NCBI GenBank assembly: GCA_009746045.1
Contig: RPFO01000667.1
Coordinates: 5,960,754 to 6,024,753, forward strand
DNA: 64,000 nt
DNA from: Mesostigma viride
Lineage: Eukaryota > Streptophyta > Mesostigmatophyceae > Mesostigmatales > Mesostigmataceae
Reading direction: 5' to 3'
Positions 21,961 to 32,432 of this stretch are shown here, in pieces. The notes beneath the pieces are model-generated. The model had not been told where the DNA came from and searched no databases. It was given only the letters and a program-made list of their open reading frames with translations. Made by a program: the position numbers and the translations under genes. The first letter of the stretch is position 1. Each line of letters opens with the position of its first letter.

Positions 21961-23345
21961 TACAGCGCCCTAGCTTCTCTCACTGCCGCAAGTGGGCAGG
22001 CCACAGAGCGCTCTCTCCACAGCATGGTGCATGCCGGCCGGGGCGCAACACTGTGGGATGACCCGGTGGGGCCCCGGGACAAAGGGGATGACCCGGTGGG
22101 GCCCCACATTGCCGTAGGAGGCAAACTTGTCGCGCTCAGCCACAGCGGCAGCAGCGCCGGCATCCACACCGGCCGCCCGGAGGATGTGGCGCGGACCCGA
22201 CCGGAGAGCGGCCGAGCCACGGAGACATCCATGAGCAGGTGGCAACCCTGCGTGACTCGTAGTCAAGCACGGTAATGTTGGGGCGGTGGTTGGGTGAGTA
22301 GAGGGCGGCCCCATCCGCGTCCTCGCACTTGATGGTGCATGGAGTGGGGAAAGACCGACCGAACCATCAATGGCACACACCACCCGGAGGAGAGCGGTAT
22401 GGAGATAGAGGAACCAGTTCTGGTTCTGCTGGCCACCCATGCACGCGATGTAGTAGTGCGTTCCAGTAGTACAGAGAGCAAGCCCGCAGCTGCCGCAGGA
22501 CGCAGTCCTGCCATGATGAGAGGTTGCGGGGCAAACAGCTGGTGGCGGAGAGCCATGGCGTACAGGATTTAGGGCCGGCACCAGCGTGAGCAGAGGGCTC
22601 AATGATGGGGACTGGGCGCGCAGGAATGCGGCCCCCACCACGCTCCCCTCAAGGGAAACGGAGTGAAGCCAAGCCTTCCCCTGATCGTTCAAGCTCGATC
22701 GCATGCAGACCCATCCAGTCGGCCGGCACAGTGTAGTATACCCGCGTAGGTCTTTTGTTGTTTTTCATGAACGCAAGCAGGGAAGACACTAGGACTGACG
22801 ACAGTGGACACGCCGGGCGTGCCCCGGGGCATGCGACGGTGGACGGCCTGCCACGGGGCGGACAAGGTCGCAGGCCTGCTGGATCCCGAGGTAAGAAATT
22901 ATCCTGCACAGCCTGCACAAAGGGGAAGGGGGATGCATGGGGTGACCAAGTCGGGAATGGCGCTGACGGCGCTGGGTACCAACCGGCGGATCTCCGCCCA
23001 GGCCTGAGGCAACAGAGCCAAGGAAGGCGGCGGGGGCGATGCGGGTGGCGCGGGTACCAGCCCGCGTACACCCGCCCATGCGGCAGGGGAGGGTGGCCAA
23101 GCGCATGGAGTGGCAGGCTACATAGGGCCGGGGAGTCCTGAGCACCTGTAAGGCGCCCCTGAATGCGCTCGTCGTGGCCTTCCGCGGCAAGCCGCACCAA
23201 GTGGGGGGGAGCGCCACGGAGCCAGTGACTCCACCCGCCGGGTTGGCGCAAAACTGGACAGGAGGAGCCCTTTCGTCTGCCGGGGGTCCTTGTTGAGGCG
23301 CGCCCAAGTCTCGAGGACATGGGTGCGCTGTTCCACGCAGTGCAT
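21961..23345 (-). mobile_element. R2-like LINE relic: post-RT region, CCHC finger, endonuclease-like end
   Basis: Read on the minus strand from 23345 downward: VEQRTHVLETWARLNKDP, then APAAFLGSVA, both like the region after the RT palm. Next is a CCHC finger at about 22440-22500 (CGSCGLALCTTGTHYYIACMG), then FASYGNVGPHRVIPFV and an end ERALCGLPTCGSER-S near 21964. The order finger then endonuclease is that of R2/NeSL-type elements (family knowledge). Frameshifts and stops show it is a relic. The same locus continues upstream at 25173-25785 beyond an insertion. Confidence 0.75.
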
Positions 23346-25172
23346 GAAAAATAGTACGGCGTATAATACGATTCGTACGCGTATTATACGTAATACGTAG
23401 TTTTTCCGTACGAAATATGTGGTTTTCGTACGGTGGTTCTGTACGACCGCGTACAATACGCGTATTTGGCACGTACGACAGGCGTACGAGACAATTTCCC
23501 GCGTTTGGGGGGGCCTGGGAGGACGCGGCTCGGTCTTTGTTTACTCCTAGTATCTATGCGTACAATTGCAAGGTTACCGGGCGACGTGGTTGCTCGGAAT
23601 GCTGCCAAGCTGGCCGGAAAACACAGAGACGAGGGCAATACAGGCTATACCTACTGTACACAGGCCTGTAGGCATTGTTGGTGCTAGCAATTCGACAGAA
23701 CGTCTTTAGCAGCCGTGGGAGACGACATTATTGATGATCGGCTAGATGGCCCCGTTAGTGATGACGGGGATGAGATGTCTGTGCAACAGGAAACTGTTAA
23801 TTTGGACCTTTATATCTAAGGTTATGCTATGTTTAGCCAAGCCATGCCATAATGGGACCCCCATGGATGTTGCATTACGAATTTAGCCATGCTATGCCAT
23901 GCAGAGAGATGCTCTCTGTCGAGAAGCCATGTCCTAGCTCTTGTATAGCCCTGATGATCTTCCTCCCCCGTGCCAGGATCCCCCCCCTAAGGCGGGTTGA
24001 ACCTGAGACAGCATGGTGGTGCGGGTGCCCTGGTGCACCTAGAGCACGGGTAGCTTACATTCCCACCCTTGCATGAAGTAGCCTGGGATGTATTAAAAGC
24101 CATATGCCCCTTCTCAGGGATATGTGCTACATTGACTCCCAACGGAGCGATGTTGATAATTAATTAATTAATATCTAAGGTTAAACTTATCAAGGATGGG
24201 CACCCGACAGGGAATTACGCTATGGCATGCCTGACATGCAAGGCGGCCTTCAAGGGCACTGCCACGCGGGCGAAGGCTCGCATCATGGGTGGCCAATATG
24301 CAACCCTCAATGGGGTGAGCAAATGCACGAATCCGCTTCCGGACCGTTTCGTGTCAGGCTGCTACAGGAGGAGGAGGAGAACTTAGAAGGCCAAGAAGCG
24401 GCGACGGCAGGATGCAGAGTCACCGATTAGAGATGGCCGCCGAGCTAGGTCCGGAACCTGCGTAGGCAAGGTCGATGGTGAATGAGGAGCCATAGATTGA
24501 GGAGAGTGATGCACGAACGTGGAAATCTGCCCGCGCTAGCACTAGCAACGCCGGAGCTGGGTCCAGCGCATCGCAGAGCAAGGGGCGTTTCGATAATGGA
24601 ACTCAGCCTGCCGCGGTCGTGACGACCAAGCAGCAGCTTGATGAGGAGCATGTGACATCACTGACATGCGTGTCGTATCATTGGCCACTAATTAATTAAT
24701 GATTTAATTTACGGAACAGCGTTGTTGTGTCATTGGCCATGGATGGATTCATGTGCAGTTTTTCAAATGGGATGACAATCAAACCCAGCAACCATCCTAA
24801 TATGTTTTTGATACTAGTGCTCAGCATCAGTTGATATTTGTGTTGTAAGGGCCATCATACCATGTTTACCTTTCACCTTTGATTGAACATTAGGGTAAAT
24901 GAATGTTTATTCAGCAAGCATGATGATGACGGTGGCTTATATTCAGTTGATGCCGGCCACGCCGTGTTGGAATAGATACATGTGGAAACACATCTATTTT
25001 GTCATGTTTGAAGTGGTACATGCTCAGATATTCTTAAACCTCCAAAAAACACAGAAAAACAAGCCATTTAGCATTGTACCGTACTAAAGCGTATTATACA
25101 CCGTACTAGCGTATTATACATAGACAAGTATGTACCCCGGGACCGTATTTTACCGTACTACGTACTATTTAA
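23346..25172. mobile_element. Candidate DNA transposon (BED-finger type) inserted into an R2-like LINE
   Basis: The interval separates two parts of one minus-strand retrotransposon relic. Its ends are rich in TACG strings and begin alike in opposite orientation (AAATAGTACGG... at left; ...CGTACTACGTACTATTT at right, with CGTATAATACG-like strings inside both). Within it, a plus frame at about 24180-24380 reads GNYAMACLTCKAAFKGTATR and later GVSKCTNPLPDRF, resembling the BED zinc finger of hAT-type transposases. An acidic exon-like segment lies near 23710-23815. No transposase core was seen and no target duplication could be fixed. Confidence 0.5.
23836..24172 (+). mobile_element. APE-type LINE 3'-UTR relic with TTAA tail
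   Basis: Shares with 27856-28140 the string CCCATGGATG...GCATTA, the GCAGAGAG...CTCTGTCGAG block, and near its end CCCCTTCTCAGGGATATGTG and CCCAACGGAGC, followed by AATTAATTAATTAAT. It is 5'-truncated and diverged, and lies inside the candidate DNA transposon. Confidence 0.6.
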
Positions 25173-25785
25173 CTCTGGTTCCACGGTGGCCCGGAGCTTC
25201 TCTTCGACGTAGTCACGTGCGGTCATGCATGACCCTGCCTGGGCGTCCCTGTGGGTGCTGCCAGTGACCCACAGGGACGCCCAGGCACGAGAAACCACGC
25301 GCCCGCGCCAATGCCCCCGGGATAGCTGCGGGGAAGCCAGAGCAGTCCCCCTGGGGCGAAAAGACTGCACACTTGGGGAGGGTGAGTCGGAGGTTGATGG
25401 CCGCCATGGCCACTTCAAGGGCAGCCAGGGCAGCAACCACAGCGTCGGCCGGGCCAAGGGCATGCATGGATATCGTCCATATAGGCGAGGAGCACGACAT
25501 CCGGGTGCGCAGGGTGGACACCTTGGAGAGCCTTGTGCAGCGGGGCGGACAGGTAAAAGGGGCCGAGGGGATCACCTTGCTGGGTTCCCGTGCGGGAAGC
25601 GACGTCGGCGAACGTCCCATCCTCCATGACGAAGGAGAGTTGAGTGGTTTCGCCGTGGCAGGCTGCTGTCCACGCAAGAAGGTCAGGGAACGCCTCGCCG
25701 ACGGCCTCAAAGATGCTAGCCTTGGTGACAGCATTATTGAACGCATTGTGGCAATCCACCTTCAGCGCCACTGACATGAAATGTC
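25173..25785 (-). mobile_element. Reverse-transcriptase palm of an R2-like LINE (relic)
   Basis: Minus-strand frames read LKVDCHNAFN (about 25740-25770), GTQQGDPLGPFYL (about 25555-25600) and AYMDDI (about 25460-25480). After a frame change come LRLTLPKCAVFSP and FSCLGVPVGHWQ, then DYVEEKLRATVEPE near the low end. These follow the order of RT motifs in non-LTR elements, with YMDD as the catalytic box. The frame change near 25460 marks it as non-functional. It joins conceptually to 23345 and below. Confidence 0.85.
25236..25287. repeat. Perfect 20-bp inverted repeat with 12-nt loop
   Basis: TGCCTGGGCGTCCCTGTGGG at 25236-25255 is exactly reverse-complemented at 25268-25287. It lies within the RT relic, at the end of the LGVPVGHWQ segment. 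The hairpin would be very stable. Confidence 0.95.
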
Positions 25786-25799
25786 GGATGCGTGTATAT

Positions 25800-26465
25800 A
25801 TTCTGTCGGCTTTCTACAGTACTCCCCCAACCACCGACCTGACATCGTGGTTCTGGACTTCGAGGGAGCTAGGCGGGTGGCAATTGCTCATTGACGTTTC
25901 TGTGGCTCGCCCCTTAATTGGCTCTTAGCTATGTGGTTGGTGCATCCCAGGCGGCGGGCTACACGGCGGATCGCCGGATCGGGCTGAGCGGGCCAAGCAC
26001 TGGTCACGGCCTATGGGGATGTCGGGTACCACCGTGTGGTGCCCTTTATCTTGGAGGATCGGTTTGGGGCCATGAGGACCCTGACCGCCGGCTTCTTTAA
26101 CCTAAGGAGTGCTGCCGGCTCCTGGACTGGACCGCCTGGACCTGGAGGGCCAGCGGGCCCCTTCGGTCGATCAGCGCAGATCGACCTGGACATCGTATTG
26201 GCGCCATGCAGCGCCTTTCGGTAGCGATTACCCGGGCTATGCCATGGCTGACATCTTGCTCCGCCGCACACGAGCTGACTTTGCGGCGCAGCACAGTTAT
26301 TAGGCTGTTTTACTTCTTCATTCCGCGGCCGGTGTACGTGGATCGAGTGTCCCATGCTGGCTGTCTAGTTGTTTTGTCGTGGTATCCCTTGTTAGCGTTG
26401 GCTTTGTTTATTTTTACGTGGGTGCCTTAATTACTCTGTTGTAAGTAATTATATTTTGTAATATA
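25800..26465 (+). mobile_element. R2-like LINE 3' part in plus orientation
   Basis: Frames read RPDIVVLDFEGA, then VVGASQAAGYTADRR, VVPFILEDRFGAMRTL and end DILLRRTRADFAAQHSY-stop at about 26301. The 3' UTR CTTCATTCCGCGGCCGGTGT...TGTAAGTAATTATATTTT runs to about 26465. It is broken by frame changes. It faces the minus-strand RT relic immediately to its left, so the two are different copies. Confidence 0.75.
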
Positions 26466-27285
26466 TCAGTTCTGTCTGCGACAAGTTTGCCTCCTACGGC
26501 ACTGTGGGGCCCCACCGCGTCATCCCCTTTGTCCTTGAGGAGTTCGGGGCCATGGGCCCCGCGTGACGGCGGAGTTTTTCCACGAGTGCTGCCAGCGCCG
26601 TGAAGACCGCCTCGATCGACCTCGAGGGTCAGACCGCCGCGTGGTCTGTCCGCACGTACCTGGTCCTCGTATTGGCGGCAGCGCCTGCATGTCACTCGCC
26701 CTCACTTGCACCGTGGCTGATGACAGTGTCATTCCGCCGCACCCGGGCCGACTTTGTCGCGACCCATGCAGTCTAGATCCCTCCCAGGCCTGGTGGGCCG
26801 GCAGCGATGTTGCCGTGTGTCGTACTGAGCTTTGTGATGTAGTTAGTTGTACCTTGTGCAGCTGGCGTGATCCTTGCATGCCCGTGTCAGATTACTATTA
26901 TTTTCTTTAGGGTTCTTCTTCTTTTCGGGTTTTTCCTTATGCATGTTGCATGCCAATCTCACCCCCGTAATTTATCATTCTCAATGAATGTATATTCTGA
27001 GATTCCGCCGCACCTGGGCTGACTTTGTCGCGACTCATGATGTGGTCCAGATCCCTCCCAGGACTGGTGGGCCGGCAGCGATGTTGCTGCATGTCGTAGT
27101 TTTGTTATGTAGTTAGTTGTACCTTGTTGTGCAGCTGGCGTGATCCTTGCATGCGGCCCGTATCAGATTACTAGATATTATTTTCTTTAGGGTTCCTCTT
27201 CTTCAGTTCGGCGGGGTTTTCCTTATGTTGCATGCCAATCTCACCTCCGTACTTTATCATCCTCAAATCAATGAATATATATATT
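26466..27285 (+). mobile_element. Two tandem R2-like LINE 3' ends
   Basis: 26480-27000 reads CDKFASYGTVGPHRVIPFVLEEFGAMG, a frameshifted C-terminal part and a 3' UTR ending TTTATCATTCTCAATGAATGTATAT. 26998-27285 repeats the last part of this (from GATTCCGCCGCACC through TTTATCATCCTCAA). Both belong to the subfamily of 17336-17770. Confidence 0.7.
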
Positions 27286-27430
27286 AAAAATATAATTACT
27301 TACAGCAGAGTGAAATCACTCAAACCAAAGCAAACGCCCAGCTATAAACCTATATACAGAGCCATGTCAAAGCTCTATACTACGAAGTACGATAAGACCA
27401 ATGGAAACGCCTAACGGGAGGAACCTAATA
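27286..27430 (-). mobile_element. Degenerate R2-like 3'-UTR relic
   Basis: ATATAATTACTTACAGCAGAGTGAA resembles, in reverse complement, the 3'-UTR end seen at 26430-26460 and 16620-16634. The remainder is too diverged to assign. Confidence 0.4.
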
Positions 27431-27439
27431 CCCAATGAA

Positions 27440-27855
27440 TATATATTCTGTCTACGCGGGTATCACTACACTGTGCCGACTAGATAGGTCTGCATGCGAG
27501 CTTGAACGATCAAGGCAAGGCTTGGCTTTACTCCGTTTCCCTAGAGGGGAGCGTGGGGGCCGCATTCCTGCGCGCCGGCTCCGCATGAATCCTTTGTTCA
27601 CGCTGGTTCCGGCGGCTTTACGCCATCGCCCTCTGTCAGGTGCCAGCTGTTTGCGCGCCCCGCAACCTCTCACCACGGCGGGTGCGTCCTGCGGCAGCTG
27701 TGGGCTTGCTCTCGATACTACTGGGACGCACTACATCGCGTGCATGGGTGCATGGCCAGCAGAACCAGAACGTACTGGTTCCTCTATCTCCATACCGCTC
27801 TCCGGCCTCCGGGTAGTGTGTGTGCCATGGTTCTGTCTGTGTGGGCCGCGCCCAG
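27440..27855 (+). mobile_element. R2-like LINE fragment with CCHC finger
   Basis: The plus frame reads ELERSRQGLALLRFPRGERG, NPLFTLVPA and the finger CGSCGLALDTTGTHYIACMG (about 27690-27750), matching the minus-strand relic at 22440-22700. It ends abruptly at about 27855, where an APE-type LINE 3' UTR begins. Confidence 0.7.
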
Positions 27856-28575
27856 CCTACAATGGGACCTCCCATGGATGAGGCATTAAGAATTTCGCCA
27901 TGCTATGCCTATGCAGGGAGTTAACTACTCTCTGCCGAGATGCCATGTGTACACCAGCTATACTAGCCTAGCCACATACCCTCCACCCCATATGTCATGC
28001 AGGCCTTCTAGGCCCTCTCCTCAAGCCCCCCCTGGGTGCCTGTGCTTGTTAAGGAGGCATGTTCACCATCATGGCGGTGCAGGTGCACCTTGTGCACCCA
28101 GAGCAGGTGATAGTTGTACATCCTCCACCTGCAGGTTGTAGCCCTGATTCTATTACAAACCCATTAATTAATTAATTAATTAATTAATTAATTAATTAAT
28201 TAATTAAAATCATAGCTCCGTTAGGAGCATATGTAACACATAGCCCTGAGAAAGGGGCATCTATGGGTTTGTAATACAATCAGGGCTACAACCTGCAGGT
28301 GGAGGATGTACAACTATCACCTGCTCTGGGTGCACAAGGTGCACCTGCACCGCCATGATGGTGAACATGCCTCCTTAACAAGCACAGGCACCCAGGGGGG
28401 GCTTGAGGAGAGGGCCTAGAAGGCCTGCATGACATATGGGGTGGAGGGTATGTGGCTAGGCTAGTATAGCTGGTGTACACATGGCATCTCGGCAGAGAGT
28501 AGTTAACTCCCTGCATAGGCATCGCATGGCTAAATTCTTAATGCATCATCCATGGGAGGTCCCATTGTAGGCTGT
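27856..28575. repeat. Large inverted repeat: two LINE 3' UTRs tail to tail around a TTAA run
   Basis: The arm from about 27856 to 28155 is repeated in reverse complement at about 28264-28575. A 237-base core (27905-28141 versus 28286-28522) translates identically on opposite strands, and the stretches compared are base-identical. A pure TTAATTAA run sits at 28164-28206. The right copy includes 50 extra bases (TCAGGGCTATGTGTTACATA and neighbours) before its tail that the left copy lacks. The 78-codon frames are UTR by their context and probably not genes. Confidence 0.9.
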
Positions 28576-29235
28576 CATGCAGGCCTTCTAGGCCCTCTCC
28601 TCAAGCCCCCCCTGGGTGCCTGTGCTTGATTAGGAGGCATGAACCACCATGGAGGTGCAGGTGCACCTAGTGCACCCAGAGCAGGTGATAGTTGTACATC
28701 CTTCACCTGCAGGTTGTCGCCCTGATTGTATTACAAACCCATAGATGCCCCTTTCTCAGGGCTATGTGTTACATATGCTCCCCACGGAGCTATGATTTTA
28801 ATTAATTAATTAATTGTAGGCTGGGCGCGGCTAAATACTGAAAGCATCATCCATGGGGGCCATTATGGGCGCACATGCGCGTGGGCCACTTGCAAAGGCT
28901 AAGCCTATCTAATCTACACTACTGGTATATTCCCTAGTCTGGGGTGGCAGAAGGGGCCTGCCAGGGCTTGTGGTCAACGTGGATGACCGCCGGCCCCCCT
29001 CCAGTATACCGGCTTCCCCCCTGCACGCTGCCGGAGCTGAAGGTAGGTCGGCCATAGCTACAAAACCATAGATGCCCCTTTCTCAGGGCTATGTGTTACA
29101 TATGCTCCCAACGGAGCTATGATAATTAATTAACGGAGTCATTAATTAATTAATTAATAGACACGTGACTGCGTCACGTGAGCATAAGTCCTCAGTGGGA
29201 GGGGAACATGGGATGGAATGGATGGTATAAGCTAT
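28576..29235. mobile_element. Mosaic of truncated LINE 3' ends
   Basis: 28576-28815 is a plus-orientation APE-type 3' UTR ending AATTAATTAATTAATT. 28816-29105 joins pieces also seen at 38940-39240 (ORF1-proximal) and a second CTCAGGGCTATGTGTTACAT block. 29106-29235 is TTAA repeats plus the hairpin CACGTGACTGCGTCACGTG (29162-29180), then AGCATAAGTCCTCAGTGGGA, the reversed 3' end of the LINE at 47880-47965. Confidence 0.7.
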
Positions 29236-29796
29236 CTAGTCGGAGTCATGTTATAATTTAATTATAAAATTTTAAATGTATTTTCTTCTTCGTTTTGATT
29301 TTTTTTTTTTAATTAGATCGATGTAAAATTTAATGTCACAATTTAGCACTCCGTCTGTAATCACGGGTGTGGCCCGTAATACGGGTGTCACCCATAATGA
29401 AGGCTTGTGACATTATTGGTGGCTAGAGACTAACTACCTAATAGTCAAATTTAAGATTTTATTGGATAGGATGAATTAATTAATTAATTAATAGACACGT
29501 GACTGGATAGGATGAAAACTTACTTCAATGCCAACAAGAAAATCCTATTTTCACGGCCAATCCATGTCAGATGCCCCGTGGCCACCCCATGGCAACAGGC
29601 ACATTTCTGAGTACGGGTCACACCCAACGGAATTTCACAGACGGAGTCTTAGAATTAATTAATTACTTAATTCATTGATTGATTAATTAATTAATTAATT
29701 AATTAATTAATTAATTAATTAATTAATTAATTAATAGACACGTGACTGCTCCACGTGAGCATAAGTCCTCAGTGGGAGGGGAACATGGGATGGAAT
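29236..29796. repeat. AT-rich filler with TTAA runs and decayed hairpins
   Basis: This holds TTAA runs at about 29474-29492 and 29655-29735, each followed by a decayed version of the terminal hairpin (CACGTGACTGG at 29495; CACGTGACTGCTCCACGTG at 29739). GGGTGTGGCCCGTAATACGG near 29365 has a nearby partial repeat. No gene was found. Confidence 0.6.
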
Positions 29797-31292
29797 TAAT
29801 TAATTAATTAAAATCATAGCTCCGTGGGGAGCATATGTAACACATAGCCCTGAGAAAGGGGCATCTATGGGTTTGTAATACAATCAGGGCGACAACCTGC
29901 AGGTGTAGGATGTACAACTATCACCTGCTCTGGGTGCACTAGGTGCACCTGCACCTCCATGGTGGTTCATGCCTCCTAAACAAGCACAGGCACCCAGGGG
30001 GGGCTTGAGGAGAGGGCCTAGAAGGCCTGCATGACATATGGGGTGGAAGGTATGTGGCTAGGCTATAGCTGGGGTACACATGGCCTCTGAGCAGAGAGTA
30101 ACTCCCTGCATGGGCAAAGCATGACTCGAAATTGCTACGGCTATTGCAAGGGCGGGTGTGGGCCCGTCACGTAGGCATACATGGCCACGTCACTAAGCTT
30201 TCTAGGCTACACTACTGCTATATATTCCCTAGGCTGGGGTGGGCTAGGTATGGGATGGAATGGATGGTGTATGCTATTCTAGGTCCTAGTTACAGGGGCC
30301 GGTGTGGGCACCGCGGCCCGAATCGCTATGAAGGTCATACTTGGTCACACGCGGAGCCCCCACAGACTTGGGGGTGGTCTCCTTCATCACTACTTGCCAT
30401 CTATCCTTGCGTACCATCTGCCTCCATATTACAGACAAACCAGGAGGCTGCCCGGGTGTGAGCCCGTCACGTCTAGTGTAGCACATGTCCATGCCGAGTC
30501 TATCACGAAAAGTCCACGGGTGCATGGCGGCCCTGCCGCGCGCGGCCTGGGGCACGCCAGGTGAGGACATATCGCCCAGGCTGGGTGGGCTTGGTGCCAG
30601 CTAGTCTATCTGATGCGTCTACCTGATCTGTGCGGGCCAGGTGCCAGGCTAGGCCCAGGCGCCTGTGCCTAATAATGTGGGAAACATAGGGCAAATCAGC
30701 GTACAAATCCTCATTACTAATGTGCAAACCGAAGGGGCCTTGCGCAGCATCTTGGTGACGTTGCCGTCGAGTTGTCAGTGCTCCAGCTCCTGCGTCAGTG
30801 TCCAGGTCTCGGCGCCGTATGTCAGGATCGTCAGAATGACGACCTTGAAGAGGTCACGCTTGACGATCCGGGGTAGGGCGGGGTTGCTCCACCAGCAGCG
30901 GTGGTCATGGAGTTGCGCCCACGCCATGCCGATCCGTGTCGTCAGGTCGTCCTCGCAGTCGGTAAGCCAACTGCCGAGCAGCTTGAAGCGGCCAGAAGTA
31001 GGGTAGTTGACCTCGGTGTCGTCTAATTAAGAGGCGGAGTGTGGCTGGGGGCCCTGCCATGCCGAGGGCCAGGGCCTCCGTTTTGGGGCTGATTTCTAGA
31101 CCAACCGCCCGAGCCTCGAGCGCCAGGCAGTCCAGCCAAAGTTGGGCAGACTCCGGCTTCTCGATGAGCGTGATGTCGTCGGCTAGTAAATTCTGCTTGT
31201 TAGTCGGCCCCCCTTCTCCAAGCTCGTTCGTGATCGCTAGGCCAGGGGCACGGCCTGCAATGCTAGAAAAGCGAGCACGTGCCTGGCGCATA
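29797..31292 (-). mobile_element. APE-type LINE copy, 5'-truncated: RT C-terminus, 3' UTR, TTAA tail
   Basis: The high end (about 30290-31292, minus) matches the RT part of the LINE at 46840-47727: MRQARARFSSIAGRAPGLA, TNKQNLLADDITLIEKPESA, a frameshift, then RRHRLGLAWHLARTDQ. The YADD box is damaged by a small deletion. Below 30240 the 3' UTR differs from that of 47727-47965 and follows the 27856-28575 family, ending in AATTAATTAATTAATT at about 29797. Confidence 0.8.
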
Positions 31293-32432
31293 ACATAGTG
31301 TTAAATGTGCACCCGACAATATCACCGGGGCTGTGAAACATTAACTCAATATGAATATGTACAACAACCTAGATAAGCAACTAGAGCCCTTCTGAACCAC
31401 CGCCTTCGACACCCGACCCGTCTTATGCACCGCACTAAACCGGCGTGGCGCCTCGATAGTGCGGTGCATAAGACGGGTCGATTGCTTAAAGTTTACAAAA
31501 ATCAGAAATACGGCGGACCTCTTTAGGGCGGGTGTCTCGTGGATTGTCGGCGCTACGTACGCGGCGCCAAGATGTGATTCTGTCGCACCACGCGAAATCC
31601 AACCACTTTTCTTCGTACCCACCCATCCGTAAGTCGCTTTCTACATAGGGGCGCCAGAAGGGGCGCCGCGCGACAGAACCGCCCCCGAGCTACGCCTTAA
31701 CTGCAATCCGAACCCGTTTAGCGCAGAATGCCGACGTCGGCGGCTCAGAAGGGCTCTACTCTGATTACCCACGCCTCTAAATGCCACGACACGTCTTCCT
31801 AACACTTCGTGCAACCACTGGGTACATCATATGGCTCCGAGAACTTGATGTGGCACCTCTCTAATGCCCAACCCAAGGAAAACCTGTCGCTACTGGTGCA
31901 GGCAGGTGATTACTACGGTGTCACTGACTACAATCCCAGCAAGCTCTTCAACACGTCAGCCTCCCTCAGCAACAGCATCACCAGCCATGTTTGGTGGCAT
32001 GTATAACCATGTGTAATGGCGAGACTAGCCACGTTTGGTGACATGTATAGCTGTGTGCAATAGCACTTGCCGCGCGCGGATCGTCGTTACCAACGCCCAT
32101 GAAGAAAACGCTGGCGTGTCACGCCCCGCCATGACCGCCGGCCTGGCCCCCCATTGCAGCAGGTGTGCCAAGTTGATGCAGCGATGGCCCGATTGACTAA
32201 ACCAAAGCATTCGACTGATGGCCCGATGGCAAGGCTGGCCACATGTGGCCAGCAGCCGAGGGCGAGGCCGGCAGTGTGCCCCCTTCTCATCCGAACAACA
32301 TGCGACGTGCCATCATGCTCGTGCAGTGTAGGCCTTGGTGTATGAACTTGATCATCCCAACGCTGGCAGGCAAGCCTTTCTGTCGGAGGTTTCCCGCTTA
32401 TGCATGCTTCGACAGGCAGCCACCCTGGCCGC
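31293..32432. other. Intergenic stretch downstream of the UBTD-type gene
   Basis: No gene could be supported. It contains the perfect hairpin at 31415-31480 and direct GGGGCGCC repeats near 31648-31665. A 65-codon plus frame (31809-32006) lacks recognisable motifs. The UBTD-type gene ends at 32433 on the minus strand, so its 3' UTR should lie in 32100-32432. Confidence 0.5.
31415..31480. repeat. Perfect 24-bp inverted repeat with 18-nt loop
   Basis: CGACCCGTCTTATGCACCGC plus ACTA (31415-31438) is exactly reverse-complemented at 31457-31480. A 93-codon minus frame (31341-31622) reads through both arms, but no motif supports a protein. Confidence 0.95.

Noticed and set aside
27905-28522. Two identical 78-codon ORFs on opposite strands
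   Set aside because: They lie in inverted copies of a LINE 3' UTR; related copies at 28576-28815 and 29850-30120 do not preserve the frame, so coding is unlikely.
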